Assembly (NCBI RefSeq): GCF_003367175.1
Contig: NZ_QRGA01000022.1
Location: forward strand, 1 to 64,000
Reading direction: 5' to 3'
Source of the DNA: Trinickia dinghuensis
GTDB taxonomy: Bacteria > Pseudomonadota > Gammaproteobacteria > Burkholderiales > Burkholderiaceae
DNA: 64,000 bases
Positions 63,791 to 64,000 of this stretch are shown here, one piece after another (position 1 is the stretch's first letter; the number at the start of each line of letters is the position of its first letter). Under the pieces are notes generated by a model. The model ran no database searches. It worked only from the letters and a program-made list of their open reading frames with translations, and was not told the DNA's origin. The translations under genes and the position numbers were made by a program.

Positions 63791-64000
63791 TCAGGAAAGC
63801 GGCGCGAGCGTCGCCAGCATCGCATGCGCTTCATCGTGCGTGGCCGTGTCGTTCGACTCGATCACCTCGTGAATCAGCGTGCGGGCGCCGCCGAGATCGC
63901 CCAGCGCGATGTACTCGGCCGCCAGTTCGAGCTTGTTGCGCGCGATCCTCGCGAGCTGCTCGGGCGTGAATTGCGGCACCGGCGCGATGTCGCTCTGCTC
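63791..64000 (-). CDS. fimV: FimV/HubP polar landmark protein, C-terminal part (cut by window edge)
   Basis: The frame is open to the window end, so only the last 69 residues are seen. They contain the FimV C-terminal TPR-like domain ([35 protein letters not shown]). FimV/HubP proteins are large, inner-membrane-anchored periplasmic LysM proteins with this cytosolic C terminus that organises the cell pole and type IV pili. The position upstream of truA is conserved in Burkholderiaceae. An internal GTG at 63979 is not a real start. Confidence 0.85.
   Translation of the reverse strand, partial: EQSDIAPVPQFTPEQLARIARNKLELAAEYIALGDLGGARTLIHEVIESNDTATHDEAHAMLATLAPLS

Overview
This is a GC-rich window from a betaproteobacterium of the Burkholderia sensu lato group (Paraburkholderia, Trinickia or Caballeronia type). 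The call rests on gene order and families: fimV-truA-trpF-trpB-methylase-trpA-accD-folC-SPOR-cvpA-purF, DUF2782-thrB-BPSS1780 membrane protein, a DUF3563 micro-protein, a three-subunit FAD-dependent glucose/sorbitol-type dehydrogenase and a large GlgE/trehalose cluster. The species cannot be fixed from the sequence alone.

Layout. 0-2.5 kb: a short-chain dehydrogenase remnant, then a secreted pectinacetylesterase-like hydrolase behind a membrane-anchored accessory protein. 2.7-7.4 kb: a small Gln/His/Arg-rich exported protein and the translationally coupled pair mprF-acvB (aminoacyl-phosphatidylglycerol synthase/flippase and its hydrolase). 7.6-13.2 kb: zinc-ribbon micro-protein, NYN-nuclease-like protein, SulP anion transporter, GNAT and AMP nucleosidase. 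13.3-22.6 kb: DUF2782 protein, homoserine kinase, membrane protein, DUF3563, PHB-depolymerase-like esterase, PAP2 phosphatase, solitary ModE regulator, CYTH/CHAD protein, tautomerase with divergent LysR. 22.6-26.6 kb: an accessory patch with a decayed group II intron parked right behind a terminator, a MazF/PemK-like protein, and a divergent Xre-RES toxin-antitoxin pair. 26.6-32.2 kb: metallophosphoesterase, a possible structured RNA, the gamma-alpha-beta flavin dehydrogenase operon, and a VOC protein.

32.7-51.4 kb is the centrepiece: seven co-directional genes glgE (with an extra, apparently catalytically dead GH13 domain), treS-pep2 fusion, glgB, glgX, treZ, malQ and treY. Together they can turn trehalose into maltose-1-phosphate, polymerise and branch it into alpha-glucan, debranch it, and convert it back to trehalose. 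No glgC or glgA lies in the cluster. Overlapping stops and starts link glgE/treS-pep2, treZ/malQ and malQ/treY.

51.5-64 kb: a small sensor-kinase-like protein with a degenerate catalytic domain, an FKBP isomerase, an AraC regulator, and then on the minus strand the conserved fimV-truA-trp-accD-folC-cvpA-purF block, which includes an orphan-looking beta-class DNA methyltransferase between trpB and trpA. No rRNA, tRNA or CRISPR array was seen. The window ends inside fimV.
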